64,000 nucleotides of DNA from the NCBI GenBank assembly GCA_951813395.1, contig OX638356.1, positions 1,467,340-1,531,339 on the forward strand, in the 5' to 3' direction. Origin of the DNA: Longimicrobiales bacterium (lineage in GTDB: Bacteria; Gemmatimonadota; Gemmatimonadetes; Longimicrobiales; Gaopeijiaceae). The notes under the pieces were generated by a model. It saw only the letters and a program-made list of their open reading frames with translations. It was not told the origin of the DNA and searched no databases. The translations under genes and the position numbers were made by a program. Shown here in pieces: positions 48,847 to 60,057 of this stretch. How positions within the stretch are numbered: position 1 is the stretch's first letter; each line of letters starts with the position of its first letter.

Positions 48847-49782
48847 ATGCCTCGTCTCCTGCCGGCAAGGAGTGAGGTCCTGCCCATCCTGATCCGGCTG
48901 ACCGGCTTCGCGGGCGTGTTCTTCGCCCTGCTGGTCGTTTTCGCGGCACTCATCGGGGAAGGGAGCGGGAGCCTCGCCGTGGAGGGGACCGCGATGTTCG
49001 TCGTTGCCCTGGCTGCAACGATGATCGTGCTGCGCTTCGACGGACGGCGGAGTCTCGAAGTCATCGGGTTGCCGTGGTCCGGCGTTGCGCGCGACCTCGG
49101 CCGGGGACTCCTTCTGGGAGTCGCCTTCGTGGCGCCCGCGGTCATGATCGCCGTGGGTGTCGGCGGGTTGCGCTACGGTGCGGACGCCGGAACGTGGATC
49201 GAGTACGGTGGAACCGGGCTCTGGACCGCGCTGATCCTGCTCGTCGCGGCCACCGGAGAGGAGATTCTGGTGCGGGGCTATCCGCTGCGCGTGCTGGCGG
49301 ACCGATGGGGCCGCGGCGTGGCCCTGGCGCTGACCTCGGTGGTGTTTGCCGCCCTCCACGGAGCGAATCCCGACGTCGGGGCGCTGGCGCTGGCGAACAT
49401 CCTGTTGGCCGGGCTCCTGCTGGGACTGATCTGCCTCAAGACGGGGAGCCTCTGGTTGGCGAGCGGTGTGCACATGGGCTGGAACCTCGCAACGGGGTTC
49501 CTTGCCGATTTGCCCGTCAGCGGGCTGCAGATCGTGGACGCACCGATGATCGAGGTGACCCGGACCGGCAATCCCCTCGTCACGGGCGGCGATTTCGGGG
49601 TTGAAGCGGGTCTGGCCGCGACCGTCGCGATGGTCATCGCCATCCTGGTGGTCGTGCGGACGGAGGTCCCCCCTTCGCGCTGGTCGCGCTACCTCGCCCT
49701 CTCGTCCGGTGCGGCGCGTTCGCGCCCGGCGGCCGCGCAGTCCGCTCCCGAGGTCCCCGAACACTCGGCACAAGCCACATGA
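48847..49782 (+). CDS. CPBP-family intramembrane metalloprotease
   Basis: Multi-span membrane protein, 311 residues from ATG at 48847, the first start that does not overlap bioY. The CPBP/Abi signature is present: ATGEEILVRGYPLRVL (EExxxR, about residue 138), SVVFAALHGANP and SGVHMGWNLATGF with the putative metal-binding Glu and His residues. Family members process prenylated proteins or resist bacteriocins; the role here is unknown. A Pro/Ala-rich tail ends it. The stop overlaps the next ATG. Confidence 0.85.
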   Translation: MPRLLPARSEVLPILIRLTGFAGVFFALLVVFAALIGEGSGSLAVEGTAMFVVALAATMIVLRFDGRRSLEVIGLPWSGVARDLGRGLLLGVAFVAPAVMIAVGVGGLRYGADAGTWIEYGGTGLWTALILLVAATGEEILVRGYPLRVLADRWGRGVALALTSVVFAALHGANPDVGALALANILLAGLLLGLICLKTGSLWLASGVHMGWNLATGFLADLPVSGLQIVDAPMIEVTRTGNPLVTGGDFGVEAGLAATVAMVIAILVVVRTEVPPSRWSRYLALSSGAARSRPAAAQSAPEVPEHSAQAT

Positions 49783-50645
49783 GCCACATGAACATGCGTC
49801 GGGTCGCCGTCATTGGCGCGGGCACGATGGGCAACGGCATCGCCCATGTTTGCGGGCTCGCGGGGCTGGACGTCACGCTCGTGGACTCCGATGCGGGAGC
49901 CCTTGACCGCGCGCTCGCCACCATGGGCGGCAACCTCGTGCGCCAGGTGGCGAAGGGAAGAATCACCGAGTCCCAGCGCACCGAAGCCCTGGCTCGCGTC
50001 AGGCCCGGACAACTCGAAGACGTGGCGCGGGCCGACCTGGTGATCGAGGCGGTTCCGGAAATCGCCCCGCTCAAGTACGAGATCTTCGCCGAAGTGGACC
50101 GGCTGGCGCCGGAGGGCGCGATCCTGGCCTCGAACACCTCGTCGATCTCGATCACGGCCATCGCGGCCTGCACGGAACGCCCCGCGAAGGTCGTCGGGAT
50201 GCATTTCATGAATCCGGTCCCGATCATGCAGCTGGTCGAGGTCATCCGTGGCCTGAGGACCGCCGACGCGACCACGAAGTCGGTGATGGACCTGTCCCGG
50301 GCGCTCGGAAAGACACCGGTCGAAGTCAGGGACTTCCCCGGCTTCGTCTCCAACCGCATCCTCGCTCCGATGATCAACGAGGCGGTCTTCGCGCTCATGG
50401 AAGGGGTCGCCGAGGCGGAGGCGATCGATGCCGTGATGAAGCTGGGCATGAACCATCCCATGGGCCCCCTCGCGCTGGCAGACCTGATCGGCCTCGACAC
50501 GTGCCTGCACATCCTGGAGGTCCTTCACCGCGAGCTGGGCGACGATCGCTACCGCCCCTGTCCGCTGCTGCGGCAGTACGTCGCCGCGGGGTGGCTGGGC
50601 CGAAAGACCGGCAGGGGCTTCCACCGCTACGAAGGGAACGCCTGA
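49779..50645 (+). CDS. hbd: 3-hydroxyacyl-CoA (3-hydroxybutyryl-CoA) dehydrogenase
   Basis: NAD(P)-dependent oxidation of 3-hydroxyacyl-CoA. 288 residues: Rossmann loop VIGAGTMGNGIAHVCG near the start, LASNTSSISITAIA, GMHFMNPVPIMQLVEVIRG carrying the catalytic His, and the C-terminal domain (FPGFVSNRILAPMINEAVF; LGMNHPMGPLALADLIGLD). The short form without hydratase domain, typical of butyryl-CoA pathway enzymes. ATG at 49779 overlaps the CPBP stop; ATG at 49788 is an alternative. The acyl-CoA dehydrogenase follows directly. Confidence 0.93.
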   Translation: MSHMNMRRVAVIGAGTMGNGIAHVCGLAGLDVTLVDSDAGALDRALATMGGNLVRQVAKGRITESQRTEALARVRPGQLEDVARADLVIEAVPEIAPLKYEIFAEVDRLAPEGAILASNTSSISITAIAACTERPAKVVGMHFMNPVPIMQLVEVIRGLRTADATTKSVMDLSRALGKTPVEVRDFPGFVSNRILAPMINEAVFALMEGVAEAEAIDAVMKLGMNHPMGPLALADLIGLDTCLHILEVLHRELGDDRYRPCPLLRQYVAAGWLGRKTGRGFHRYEGNA

Positions 50646-51836
50646 GTGCTGACCGCCGAGCAGCGGGAGATCCGGGGACTTGCCCGCGATTTCGCGGAGG
50701 GTGAGATCATTCCGCACGCACCCGCGTGGGATCGCCGGGGCGCCTTCGACCGGGAGGTCCTCGACAAGCTGGCCGAACTGGGGTTTCTGGGGATGCTGGT
50801 GCCACCCGAGTACGGTGGGCTGGGATTCGATGTCGCCACCTACCTGGTCGCGCTCGAAGAGATCGCGCGGGGCGATGCGGCGCTGGCGCTCACGGTGGCC
50901 ATCCAGAACGGCCCCGTGCCTCACATCCTGCTGACACACGGCACCGAAGAGCAGAAGTCCCGCTGGCTCCCGGCGCTTGCCGCGGGCGAGAAGATCGCCG
51001 GCTTCGCGCTCTCGGAGGAGGGCGCCGGGAGCGATCCGGCCGCGATGGCGACCCGTGCCCGGCAGCATGAGGGCGGCTGGACGCTGACGGGCACCAAGAG
51101 ATGGGTGACCAACGGGTCCCGTGCGGATCTGGTCGTCGCCTTTGCGCGTACGGGTCCGGACGCCGGGTCGAAGACGCCCATCGGCGCCTTTCTGCTGGAC
51201 ACCGCCACGGACGGCTACCGGATCGGGAAGCGGGAAACCACCATGGGACTGCGTGCATCCGAGACGGTGTGGGTTGAGCTCGACGGTGTCCGGGTGACGG
51301 ATCGACGACTCGTTGGCGATCGCGGCAGCGGGCTCGGGTACGCCCTCGGCGCGCTCGATCTGGGTCGCCTGGGAATCGCCGCACAAGCGGTCGGGATTGC
51401 GCGGGCATCCCTCGAGCACGCCACCCGGTACGCTGCGGAGCGGCGGCAGTTCGGCCGTCCCATCGCGAGCTTCGGCGCGATTCGCAGCAAGCTGGCGGTG
51501 ATGGCGACCCGGATCGCCGCGTCCCGGGCCCTGTTCATGGAGAGCGCGGCCGCCTGGGAGGAACGCGGCCGGCTCGCCGACGGCGGCCTCCCCGTGACCG
51601 CGCGTTCGGCGATGGCCAAGCTGTTTGCCAGCGAAACCGCGGGTTGGGTCACCGAGGAGGCGGTGCGTATCTTCGGGGGCTACGGCTTCATGCGGGAGTT
51701 TCCAGTCGAAAAACTCATGAGGGATGCCAAGGGCACCGAGATCTACGAAGGCACGAGCGAGATCCTCCGCTTCGTGATCGGCCGCTCTCTCACGGGTCCG
51801 GAACAGGGAAAGGCGCGAGCGGATGGAACACCTTGA
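50646..51836 (+). CDS. Acyl-CoA dehydrogenase
   Basis: FAD enzyme introducing the 2,3 double bond in acyl-CoA. 396 residues starting at GTG right after the hbd stop. Signatures: [28 protein letters not shown], the flavin segment [18 protein letters not shown], and [19 protein letters not shown] followed by [17 protein letters not shown] with the catalytic-base Glu. The short/medium-chain type is most likely by neighbours. It overlaps glyA by 14 bases. Confidence 0.93.
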   Translation: MLTAEQREIRGLARDFAEGEIIPHAPAWDRRGAFDREVLDKLAELGFLGMLVPPEYGGLGFDVATYLVALEEIARGDAALALTVAIQNGPVPHILLTHGTEEQKSRWLPALAAGEKIAGFALSEEGAGSDPAAMATRARQHEGGWTLTGTKRWVTNGSRADLVVAFARTGPDAGSKTPIGAFLLDTATDGYRIGKRETTMGLRASETVWVELDGVRVTDRRLVGDRGSGLGYALGALDLGRLGIAAQAVGIARASLEHATRYAAERRQFGRPIASFGAIRSKLAVMATRIAASRALFMESAAAWEERGRLADGGLPVTARSAMAKLFASETAGWVTEEAVRIFGGYGFMREFPVEKLMRDAKGTEIYEGTSEILRFVIGRSLTGPEQGKARADGTP

Positions 51837-53076
51837 CCGGACGGATCCCGCCGTCCACCGCGCGGTGCTGGCGGAAGAGGCGCGGCAGAAGGCGCAACTG
51901 GAAATGATCGCGAGCGAGAACTTCGTTTCGCCGGCGGTCCGCGAAGCGCTCGGCACCGTCTTCACCCACAAGTACGCGGAAGGCTTGCCGGGCAGGCGGT
52001 ACTACGGCGGTTGCGAGTTCGCCGACCAGGTCGAGGAACTGGCCCGCTCCCGGGCAAGGCAACTGTTCCACGCCGACCACGCGAACGTGCAGCCCCACTC
52101 GGGAGCGCAGGCCAACATGGCCGCCTACTTCGCGTTCCTGAAGCCGGGCGACCGCATCCTCGGCATGAACCTCAGCCATGGCGGGCACCTCACCCACGGA
52201 TCCCCCGTCAATTTCAGCGGCCGGCTGTTCAAGGTGTCGGCCTATGGCGTCCGCCCGTCGGACGGTCGCATCGACTACGACCAGGTACGCGACACCGCGC
52301 TCAGGGAGCGCCCGAGACTGATCGTGACCGGTGCATCGGCGTACCCGCGCACGATCGACTTCGAGAAGTTCGGTGAAATTGCCAGGGAGGTCGGGGCCTT
52401 TCACCTCGCGGACCTCGCGCACATCGCGGGTCTCGTGGCGGGAGGACACCATCCGAGTCCCATCCCACACGCGGATGTCGTTTCCACAACGACCCACAAG
52501 ACGCTGCGCGGCCCGCGCGGCGGACTCCTGCTCTGCCGCGAGGAACACGCGGCCACCATCGACCGGATGGTCTTCCCGTTCATTCAGGGCGGCCCGCTCA
52601 TGCATGTGATCGCGTCGAAGGCCGTGGCGCTCGGGGAAGCGCTTTCTCCCTCTTTCGGGGACTACGGGCAACGCGTCGTGGAGAATGCGCGCGCACTTGC
52701 CGACCAGGTCATGTCGCGGGGCGTGCGACTGGTCTCCGGCGGCACGGACAACCACCTCCTCCTGGTGGACCTGCGGGACCGCGAGCTCACGGGAAAGGAC
52801 GCCGAACAGGCATTGGAGCGCGCCGGAATCACGGTCAACAAGAACACCGTGCCGGGCGAGCAGCGGTCGCCGTTCGTCACTTCGGGCCTGCGTATCGGCA
52901 CGCCGGCGCTCACGACCCGGGGCATGGGACCGGCGGAGATGAAGACGATCGCCGACTGGATTGCGGACATCCTCGAGCGCCCCGCTGATGAAACGCTGAT
53001 CGGCCGGATACGGAACGGCGCAGGCGACCTTTGCGCCGCCTTTCCGCTCTACCGGGATCTGGCGGGACCCGCGTGA
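51823..53076 (+). CDS. glyA: Serine hydroxymethyltransferase
   Basis: PLP enzyme interconverting serine and glycine with tetrahydrofolate. 417 residues: [68 protein letters not shown] and the PLP lysine in [15 protein letters not shown] (K226). C-terminal [16 protein letters not shown]. The ATG lies inside the end of the acyl-CoA dehydrogenase gene, so expression is tied to that operon. Confidence 0.97.
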   Translation: MEHLDRTDPAVHRAVLAEEARQKAQLEMIASENFVSPAVREALGTVFTHKYAEGLPGRRYYGGCEFADQVEELARSRARQLFHADHANVQPHSGAQANMAAYFAFLKPGDRILGMNLSHGGHLTHGSPVNFSGRLFKVSAYGVRPSDGRIDYDQVRDTALRERPRLIVTGASAYPRTIDFEKFGEIAREVGAFHLADLAHIAGLVAGGHHPSPIPHADVVSTTTHKTLRGPRGGLLLCREEHAATIDRMVFPFIQGGPLMHVIASKAVALGEALSPSFGDYGQRVVENARALADQVMSRGVRLVSGGTDNHLLLVDLRDRELTGKDAEQALERAGITVNKNTVPGEQRSPFVTSGLRIGTPALTTRGMGPAEMKTIADWIADILERPADETLIGRIRNGAGDLCAAFPLYRDLAGPA

Positions 53077-53097
53077 GCGTGTGAAATTGCAGTTGTC

Positions 53098-53475
53098 ATG
53101 AACGCTTGCGACTTTGTTATGGTTCTGGATCGGCTCCAGGAGCGCAATCCGCGCTATCATCGGATCGCGTATGATTTCCTGCTCGATGCGCTCCGAACGG
53201 TGATCGCGGGGCTCGGCGAGCGGCGACACATCTCCGGCCAGGAGCTGGCCGACGGTGCCCGGCGCCTCGCAATCGAGCGTTTCGGGCCACTCGCGCGAAC
53301 GGTTCTGGAGTATTGGGGCATCCACTCGACCGATGATCTCGGGGAGATGGTGTTTGCCCTCGTCGAGGCCGGGGTGCTGACCAAGCAGGAGGAAGATCGG
53401 CCGGAGGATTTCGAGGATCTCTTCGATTTCGAGGAAGTGTTCGACCACAACTACCCCTGGACGGTAGCGCTATAG
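53098..53475 (+). CDS. Minf_1886 family protein
   Basis: 125 residues of a conserved family of unknown function seen in Verrucomicrobia, Planctomycetes, Gemmatimonadota and relatives. Characteristic text: RNPRYHRIAYDFLLDALR, SGQELADGARRLAIERFGPL and ARTVLEYWGIHSTDDLGEMV, closing with an acidic stretch (EDFEDLFDFEEVFDHNY). ATG at 53098 is the first start; ATG at 53119 (MVLDRLQERN) fits the family equally well. No enzymatic motif is seen. Confidence 0.8.
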   Translation: MNACDFVMVLDRLQERNPRYHRIAYDFLLDALRTVIAGLGERRHISGQELADGARRLAIERFGPLARTVLEYWGIHSTDDLGEMVFALVEAGVLTKQEEDRPEDFEDLFDFEEVFDHNYPWTVAL

Positions 53476-53591
53476 ATTAGCAGACAACCGTGCGGCGCCG
53501 GACCGGGTCCGGACAGGCCGACGGTTCCGCACATCACCCGAGAAGAGGTGCAAGCGTTTTCGCCTTTTCCCACCTGATCTCCGAGGGACTG

Positions 53592-53795
53592 ATGAACACG
53601 GTCGATGATGGCGGCTTTACCGCCTGCAAAAAGTGTGGCGACGGGGTATTGCTCCCCATGTCCGACTACGGACGCGACGGAGCGCCGATCCGCTACAAGG
53701 CCTGGGTGTGTTCGAATCCGGATTGCGGGTTCAATATCCGGATAGACAACGGCGAGATCACCTTCGGCCGGTCGATCGGACAGAGCTACAAGTAG
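53592..53795 (+). CDS. Small zinc-ribbon protein
   Basis: 67 residues with two Cys pairs, CKKCGD and CSNPDCG, forming a zinc ribbon, and a C-terminal FNIRIDNGEITFGR strand region. The ATG at 53592 follows CCGAGGGACTG; the frame extends upstream without conserved sequence. Function unknown; it resembles small zinc-ribbon proteins encoded beside housekeeping genes. The 116-base gap before it contains a TATAGATT box at 53471-53478 that may be its -10. Confidence 0.7.
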   Translation: MNTVDDGGFTACKKCGDGVLLPMSDYGRDGAPIRYKAWVCSNPDCGFNIRIDNGEITFGRSIGQSYK

Positions 53796-53797
53796 CC

Positions 53798-55402
53798 GTG
53801 GACCCGGACAGCCTGCCGAGGCGGTTCGGGAATGCGGTTGTGCGTGCGCCCACCGCGGCGCAGGCCGCTCGTTACGACCGGATCTCCATTGACGAGCATG
53901 GAGTCCCCGAGGCCGCGCTCATGGAGAACGCGGGCCGACAGGCTGCCCTGATCATCGACCGGTTGTTCCCCGAGGGCCCCGTCGTTGCCCTGGTCGGGTC
54001 CGGGAACAACGGTGGAGACGCGCTCGTATGCCTGCGTGCCCTGGCGGCCTGGGGCCGGCGCGTCTCGGCGGTGCTGGTCGGGAATCGTCCCGAGGCGGAC
54101 CCCGTATTGCATGGTTGGGATCTGTCCGCGTCCGTTTTCGATCCGGAGCAACCGGATGCCGGAGGGGTGCTGGGCCGGCGGCTGGAAGGGGCGGCGGTAC
54201 TGGTGGACGGGCTGTTGGGCACGGGGATCCGGGGGGCGCCCCGGCCAATGCAGGCCGGCGCCATACGCGCAGCCAACCGGGCAGCGCCCCGAGCCGTCGT
54301 CGCCCTGGACGCCCCGTCAGGGGTCGACGGGACCAGCGGCGGCGTACCGGGCGCGGCGATCCGGGCCGACGTCACGATCGCGTTCGGATGGCCGAAGCTG
54401 GGCACGCTTCTGTACCCGGGGCGCCAGCACTGCGGTCGGATCGTGGCGGTCGAGATCGGGTTCCCGCCGGGGGATGACGAGACGTGGGCGCAGTTGATCA
54501 CGCCCGGCTGGGCGAGAGAGGTGCTCCCGCGCCGTCCGCCGGTCACGCACAAGAACGCGGTGGGCGCAATCGCGATCCTGGCGGGGTCGGCGATGCCGGG
54601 AGCCGCCGTACTGGCGGCGCGGACGGCGTTCCGCTGTGGGGCCGGACTGGTACGCGTCTGCGCCGCGCTCCCGGCGCGCGAGGTCGTGGCAGAGGTGCCC
54701 GAAGCCATCTTCGTGGACGCCCGTGACCGGGATGCGCTCGGCGCTGCCATCGAGCAGTCCCATGCGCTCGCGCTGGGTCCCGGCATCGGCACGGACGGGG
54801 AGGCCGCGGCCCAGCTGGAGACGGTCCTGGGGGCCCGGGCGGACCGCCCCGCGGTCATCGACGCGGACGCGCTCACGCTGCTCGCGCGCGGGGCGGGCGG
54901 CGGTCCCGGCGGGGCGGACGATGGTCCCGGCATGGCGGGCGCGGGCGGGATCGTGGTCACCCCCCATCCCGGCGAGATGGCCCGCCTCGTCACGGCGACG
55001 ACAACGGACGTGCAGGAGGATCGCGTGGGCACGGCGAGGCGTTTCGCCGCCTCGCACGGGGTGGCGACGTTGCTGAAGGGTGCGCCGTCGCTCGTCGCGG
55101 AGCCGGGAGGCGGCCTCCTCGTGAGCACGCACGAGACCCCGTCCGCGCTGGCGGTCGCGGGGATGGGCGACGTGCTTACCGGGGCGATCGGCGCCTACCT
55201 CGCCCAGGGACTGGATCCCTTTGCGGCCGCCGGCCTGGCGCTCCACGTGACCGGTGCCGCGGCGTCGCGGGACGGCCGGGGCGCGTCCCTGATGCCCTCG
55301 GACGTGATCGAGGCCATTCCCGCCGCCCTGTCGCCCACGGGCTGCGGGCGCACGGCCCTGCCGTTCCCGTTCGTAACCTTCGACCAGCGTCAGCCGGCGT
55401 AG
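53798..55402 (+). CDS. nnr: Bifunctional NAD(P)H-hydrate epimerase / ADP-dependent dehydratase
   Basis: Repairs hydrated NAD(P)H. 534 residues. The N-terminal epimerase (YjeF_N) domain has RISIDEHGVPEAALMENAGR and VGSGNNGGDALVCLRALA. The C-terminal ribokinase-like dehydratase has AIAILAGSAMPGAAVLAAR, LALGPGIGTD, VVTPHPGEMARL and AVAGMGDVLTGAIGAYLAQG with the catalytic Asp. GTG at 53798, two bases after the zinc-ribbon stop, is my start; the family text begins about 14 residues later. A Gly-rich loop (GGGPGGADDGPG) is inserted near residue 370. Confidence 0.93.
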   Translation: MDPDSLPRRFGNAVVRAPTAAQAARYDRISIDEHGVPEAALMENAGRQAALIIDRLFPEGPVVALVGSGNNGGDALVCLRALAAWGRRVSAVLVGNRPEADPVLHGWDLSASVFDPEQPDAGGVLGRRLEGAAVLVDGLLGTGIRGAPRPMQAGAIRAANRAAPRAVVALDAPSGVDGTSGGVPGAAIRADVTIAFGWPKLGTLLYPGRQHCGRIVAVEIGFPPGDDETWAQLITPGWAREVLPRRPPVTHKNAVGAIAILAGSAMPGAAVLAARTAFRCGAGLVRVCAALPAREVVAEVPEAIFVDARDRDALGAAIEQSHALALGPGIGTDGEAAAQLETVLGARADRPAVIDADALTLLARGAGGGPGGADDGPGMAGAGGIVVTPHPGEMARLVTATTTDVQEDRVGTARRFAASHGVATLLKGAPSLVAEPGGGLLVSTHETPSALAVAGMGDVLTGAIGAYLAQGLDPFAAAGLALHVTGAAASRDGRGASLMPSDVIEAIPAALSPTGCGRTALPFPFVTFDQRQPA

Positions 55403-55408
55403 CATCCC

Positions 55409-56364
55409 GTGATCACGGAGCGCGAGCTCGTCGAACGGCTGGCCGCCATGGGATGGAAGGGCAGTCGGGCGGTGCTCCTTGGACCGGGCGACGACGCGGC
55501 CGTACTTCGCGGCGGCTTCACCATATCGACCGACATTGCCGTCGAGGGCGTCCACTTTCGCTTCGACTGGGTCTCCGCCGAAGAGGCTGGCTTCCGGGCC
55601 GGCGCGGCAGCGCTGAGCGATCTGGCGGCGATGGGCGCGGTGCCGCTGGCGCTGCTGGTCTCGATGGCCGTTCCGGGAGACGGAGACCACTCGGTCGCGC
55701 ACGATCTGCAGCGGGGCGTGCGGCGCTCCGGAGACAGGGTGGGGGTCGCGATCATAGGCGGCGATGTCAGCCGTTCCCCGGGGCCCGTCGTGCTGGACGT
55801 GGTCGTGGTCGGCAAGGCTGTCGGCTTCGTGTCGAGAGGCGGAGCCGAGCCGGATCACCACCTGTGGGTTTCCGGGTCGTTGGGTGGGGCCGGTGCCGCG
55901 GTCAGCGCGTGGTCCGTGGGGAAGTCGCCCGATCCGGCGGCCAGGATCCGGTTCGCCGCCCCTCCCAACCGGATTCCGCTGGGCAGAGCGCTGGCTGGAC
56001 GCGGAATCGCCCGTTCCATGATCGATCTTTCGGACGGTCTCATTCCGGACGCCGGGCGCATTGCGGCAATGTCCGGTGCCAGAATCTGCATACAAACGCA
56101 CCGGGTGCCGGCGGACCCGTGCGCCGGCGGGGACTTGAACCTCGCCCTCGTTGGGGGCGAAGATTATGAACTGATGTTTACGGCCAACCCGGGCATGGAA
56201 TCCCGCATTCTGGCCCTGGGAGAGGAGTTGTCGGTGCCTCTGATCCGGATTGGGATGGTTGAAGCCGGGACCGGCGTGGTTCTCGAAGATGAACGGGGAC
56301 GGCGCACGGATGCCGGAGACGCCGGCTTCGACCACTTCGCAACGCCGTGGCCGGATGGGCCGCG

Positions 56365-56368
<4 letters not shown>
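55409..56368 (+). CDS. thiL: Thiamine-monophosphate kinase
   Basis: Makes thiamine diphosphate from thiamine monophosphate and ATP. 319 residues of PurM-like fold: LGPGDDAAVLRGG near residue 26, STDIAVEGVHFRFDWVSAEE, ALSDLAAMGAVPLALLVS, GDVSRSPGPVVLDVVVVG, MIDLSDGLIPDAGRIA and LVGGEDYELMFTA. GTG start at 55409, six bases after nnr. No other thiamine genes are near. The stop overlaps the plsC GTG. Confidence 0.94.
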
Positions 56369-58737
<2,369 letters not shown>

Positions 58738-58740
<3 letters not shown>

Positions 58741-58747
58741 CGCGCTA
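58738..58747 (+). other. Palindrome made of two convergent stop codons
   Basis: TAGCGCGCTA is a perfect 10-base palindrome: its first three bases are the ftsB stop and its last three the slipin stop on the other strand. There is no room for separate terminators between the two genes. Confidence 0.8.
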
Positions 58748-59740
58748 CTCCTCCACCGCCTCCGCGGGCATCAGGGCTCCGGCTGTCTCAACGGAATCGT
58801 CCGCCGGCGAATCGTCTCCCATCCCGAGCGCCTGCCTGGCTCCTTCCAGGAACCGCTGCGCGTCTCCCGCCTCGAGGGCGTCCAGCACATCGGAGGGGTC
58901 GGCGCCCAGCCCCTCGACCGCGGCCGCCGCCAGCGCCTTTGCGTCGTCGGTGGTGAGCTGTCTCGGGAAGCCTCCACCGGGAACGCCGGTCGCCTTCTCC
59001 ATGAAGGGCGCGAACAGGTCGATGGGGATCGGGAACAGCGTCGTCGAGTTGTTCTCGGCGGCGACTTCGACGACCGTCTGCAGGAAGCGTAGCTGGAGTG
59101 CCACGGGATGACGTGAGATGACCTTGGCCGCCTCCGACAGCTTCCGGGACGCCTGGAATTCGCCCTCGGCCGCGATCACCTTCCCGCGGCGCTCGCGCTC
59201 GGCCTCGGCCTGCTTCGCCATCGCCCGCTTCATTTCCCTGGGAAGATCGATGTCCTTGACCTCGACGGCGGTCACCTCGATCCCCCACGGATCCGTTTCG
59301 AGGTCGATGATGCGGCGCACGATCTCGTTGATCCGTTCCCGCTGAGCGAGCAGTTCGTCGAGCTCGGACTGTCCCACCACGCTGCGAAGCGTGGTCTGCG
59401 CGATCTGGCTGGTCGCGAAGTAGTAGTCCTCGACCTCGACCACGGCCTTGGACGGGTCCACGACCCGGAAGTACACCACGGCGTTGACCGTGCAGCTCAC
59501 GTTGTCCTTCGTGATCGTATCCTGCGGGGCGATATCCAGGGCGATGATGCGCAGATCCATCTTGCGCATTCGTTCGATTCCGTATGGCACCAGAAAGACG
59601 ATTCCGGGTCCCTTGGCCCGGGTGAGCTTGCCGAGCCGGAACACGACACCCCGCTCATACTCCCAGAGGATGCGCAGCGAACTCAGCAGGCCAACGAGGC
59701 CCAGCGTTGCGAGCGGTATGAGCAGGAATCCAAGGTCCAT
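58745..59740 (-). CDS. SPFH/Band 7 protein, slipin (stomatin-like)
   Basis: 331 residues. ATG at 59740 follows GGAGGA nine bases earlier (minus strand) and begins with the membrane hairpin ([20 protein letters not shown]); the longer frame is rejected. The Band 7 domain is typical of bacterial slipins: [72 protein letters not shown] and [22 protein letters not shown]-terminal acidic extension follows. Slipins organise membrane microdomains and often pair with an NfeD protease; no nfeD is in view. Confidence 0.92.
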   Translation of the reverse strand: MDLGFLLIPLATLGLVGLLSSLRILWEYERGVVFRLGKLTRAKGPGIVFLVPYGIERMRKMDLRIIALDIAPQDTITKDNVSCTVNAVVYFRVVDPSKAVVEVEDYYFATSQIAQTTLRSVVGQSELDELLAQRERINEIVRRIIDLETDPWGIEVTAVEVKDIDLPREMKRAMAKQAEAERERRGKVIAAEGEFQASRKLSEAAKVISRHPVALQLRFLQTVVEVAAENNSTTLFPIPIDLFAPFMEKATGVPGGGFPRQLTTDDAKALAAAAVEGLGADPSDVLDALEAGDAQRFLEGARQALGMGDDSPADDSVETAGALMPAEAVEE

Positions 59741-59872
59741 CGGACACGTCCTCCGGTTGGTTGCGGCGGTTGCCGCAGCCGGGTGCGAACGGCACCTGCA
59801 TACCGTGGGAGGCCGCTCGAGGCCGGCGTGCGACGCGGGGCAGGGGACTAATAGGAGTCGCGGCAACCCTGC

Positions 59873-59901
59873 TTGACAACCCCTCCCGGCTCGCTGAGCT
59901 T
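59873..59901 (+). promoter_or_regulatory. Possible tRNA-Met promoter
   Basis: TTGACA (59873-59878) is a perfect -35 box 34 bases before the tRNA. At 17 bases the -10 would be GAGCTT (59896-59901), which is poor. On the other strand, TATTAG (59848-59853) may be the slipin -10. The divergent region 59741-59911 holds nothing else I can support. Confidence 0.35.
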
Positions 59902-59911
59902 TCTTGCCGTC

Positions 59912-59985
59912 GCCGGAGTAGCTCAGTTGGTCAGAGCAGCGGAATCATAATCCGCGTGTCGGGGGTTCAAGTCCCTCCTCCGGCA
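59912..59985 (+). tRNA. tRNA-Met, elongator (anticodon CAU)
   Basis: 74 bases. GCCGGAG pairs with CTCCGGC. The anticodon stem GCGGA/TCCGC encloses ATCATAA with CAT at 59946-59948. The T arm is GGGGGTTCAAGTCCCTC. It lacks the initiator features (first-pair mismatch, three G:C pairs next to the anticodon), so it is elongator Met; tRNA-Ile(CAU), whose C is modified to lysidine, cannot be fully excluded. CCA is not encoded. Confidence 0.93.
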
Positions 59986-60057
59986 TTCGCGGTCCACTTC
60001 CGGCATTCGTTCGCGGCTGGCGGTGGCGCCGTCCGCGCCCGGTGCCCGGCACCAAGC

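Noticed and set aside
59761-60057. N-terminal extension of the RDD-SpoIIM frame through the tRNA-Met gene
   Set aside because: The frame passes across a clear tRNA and has no conserved sequence before the ATG at 60058.
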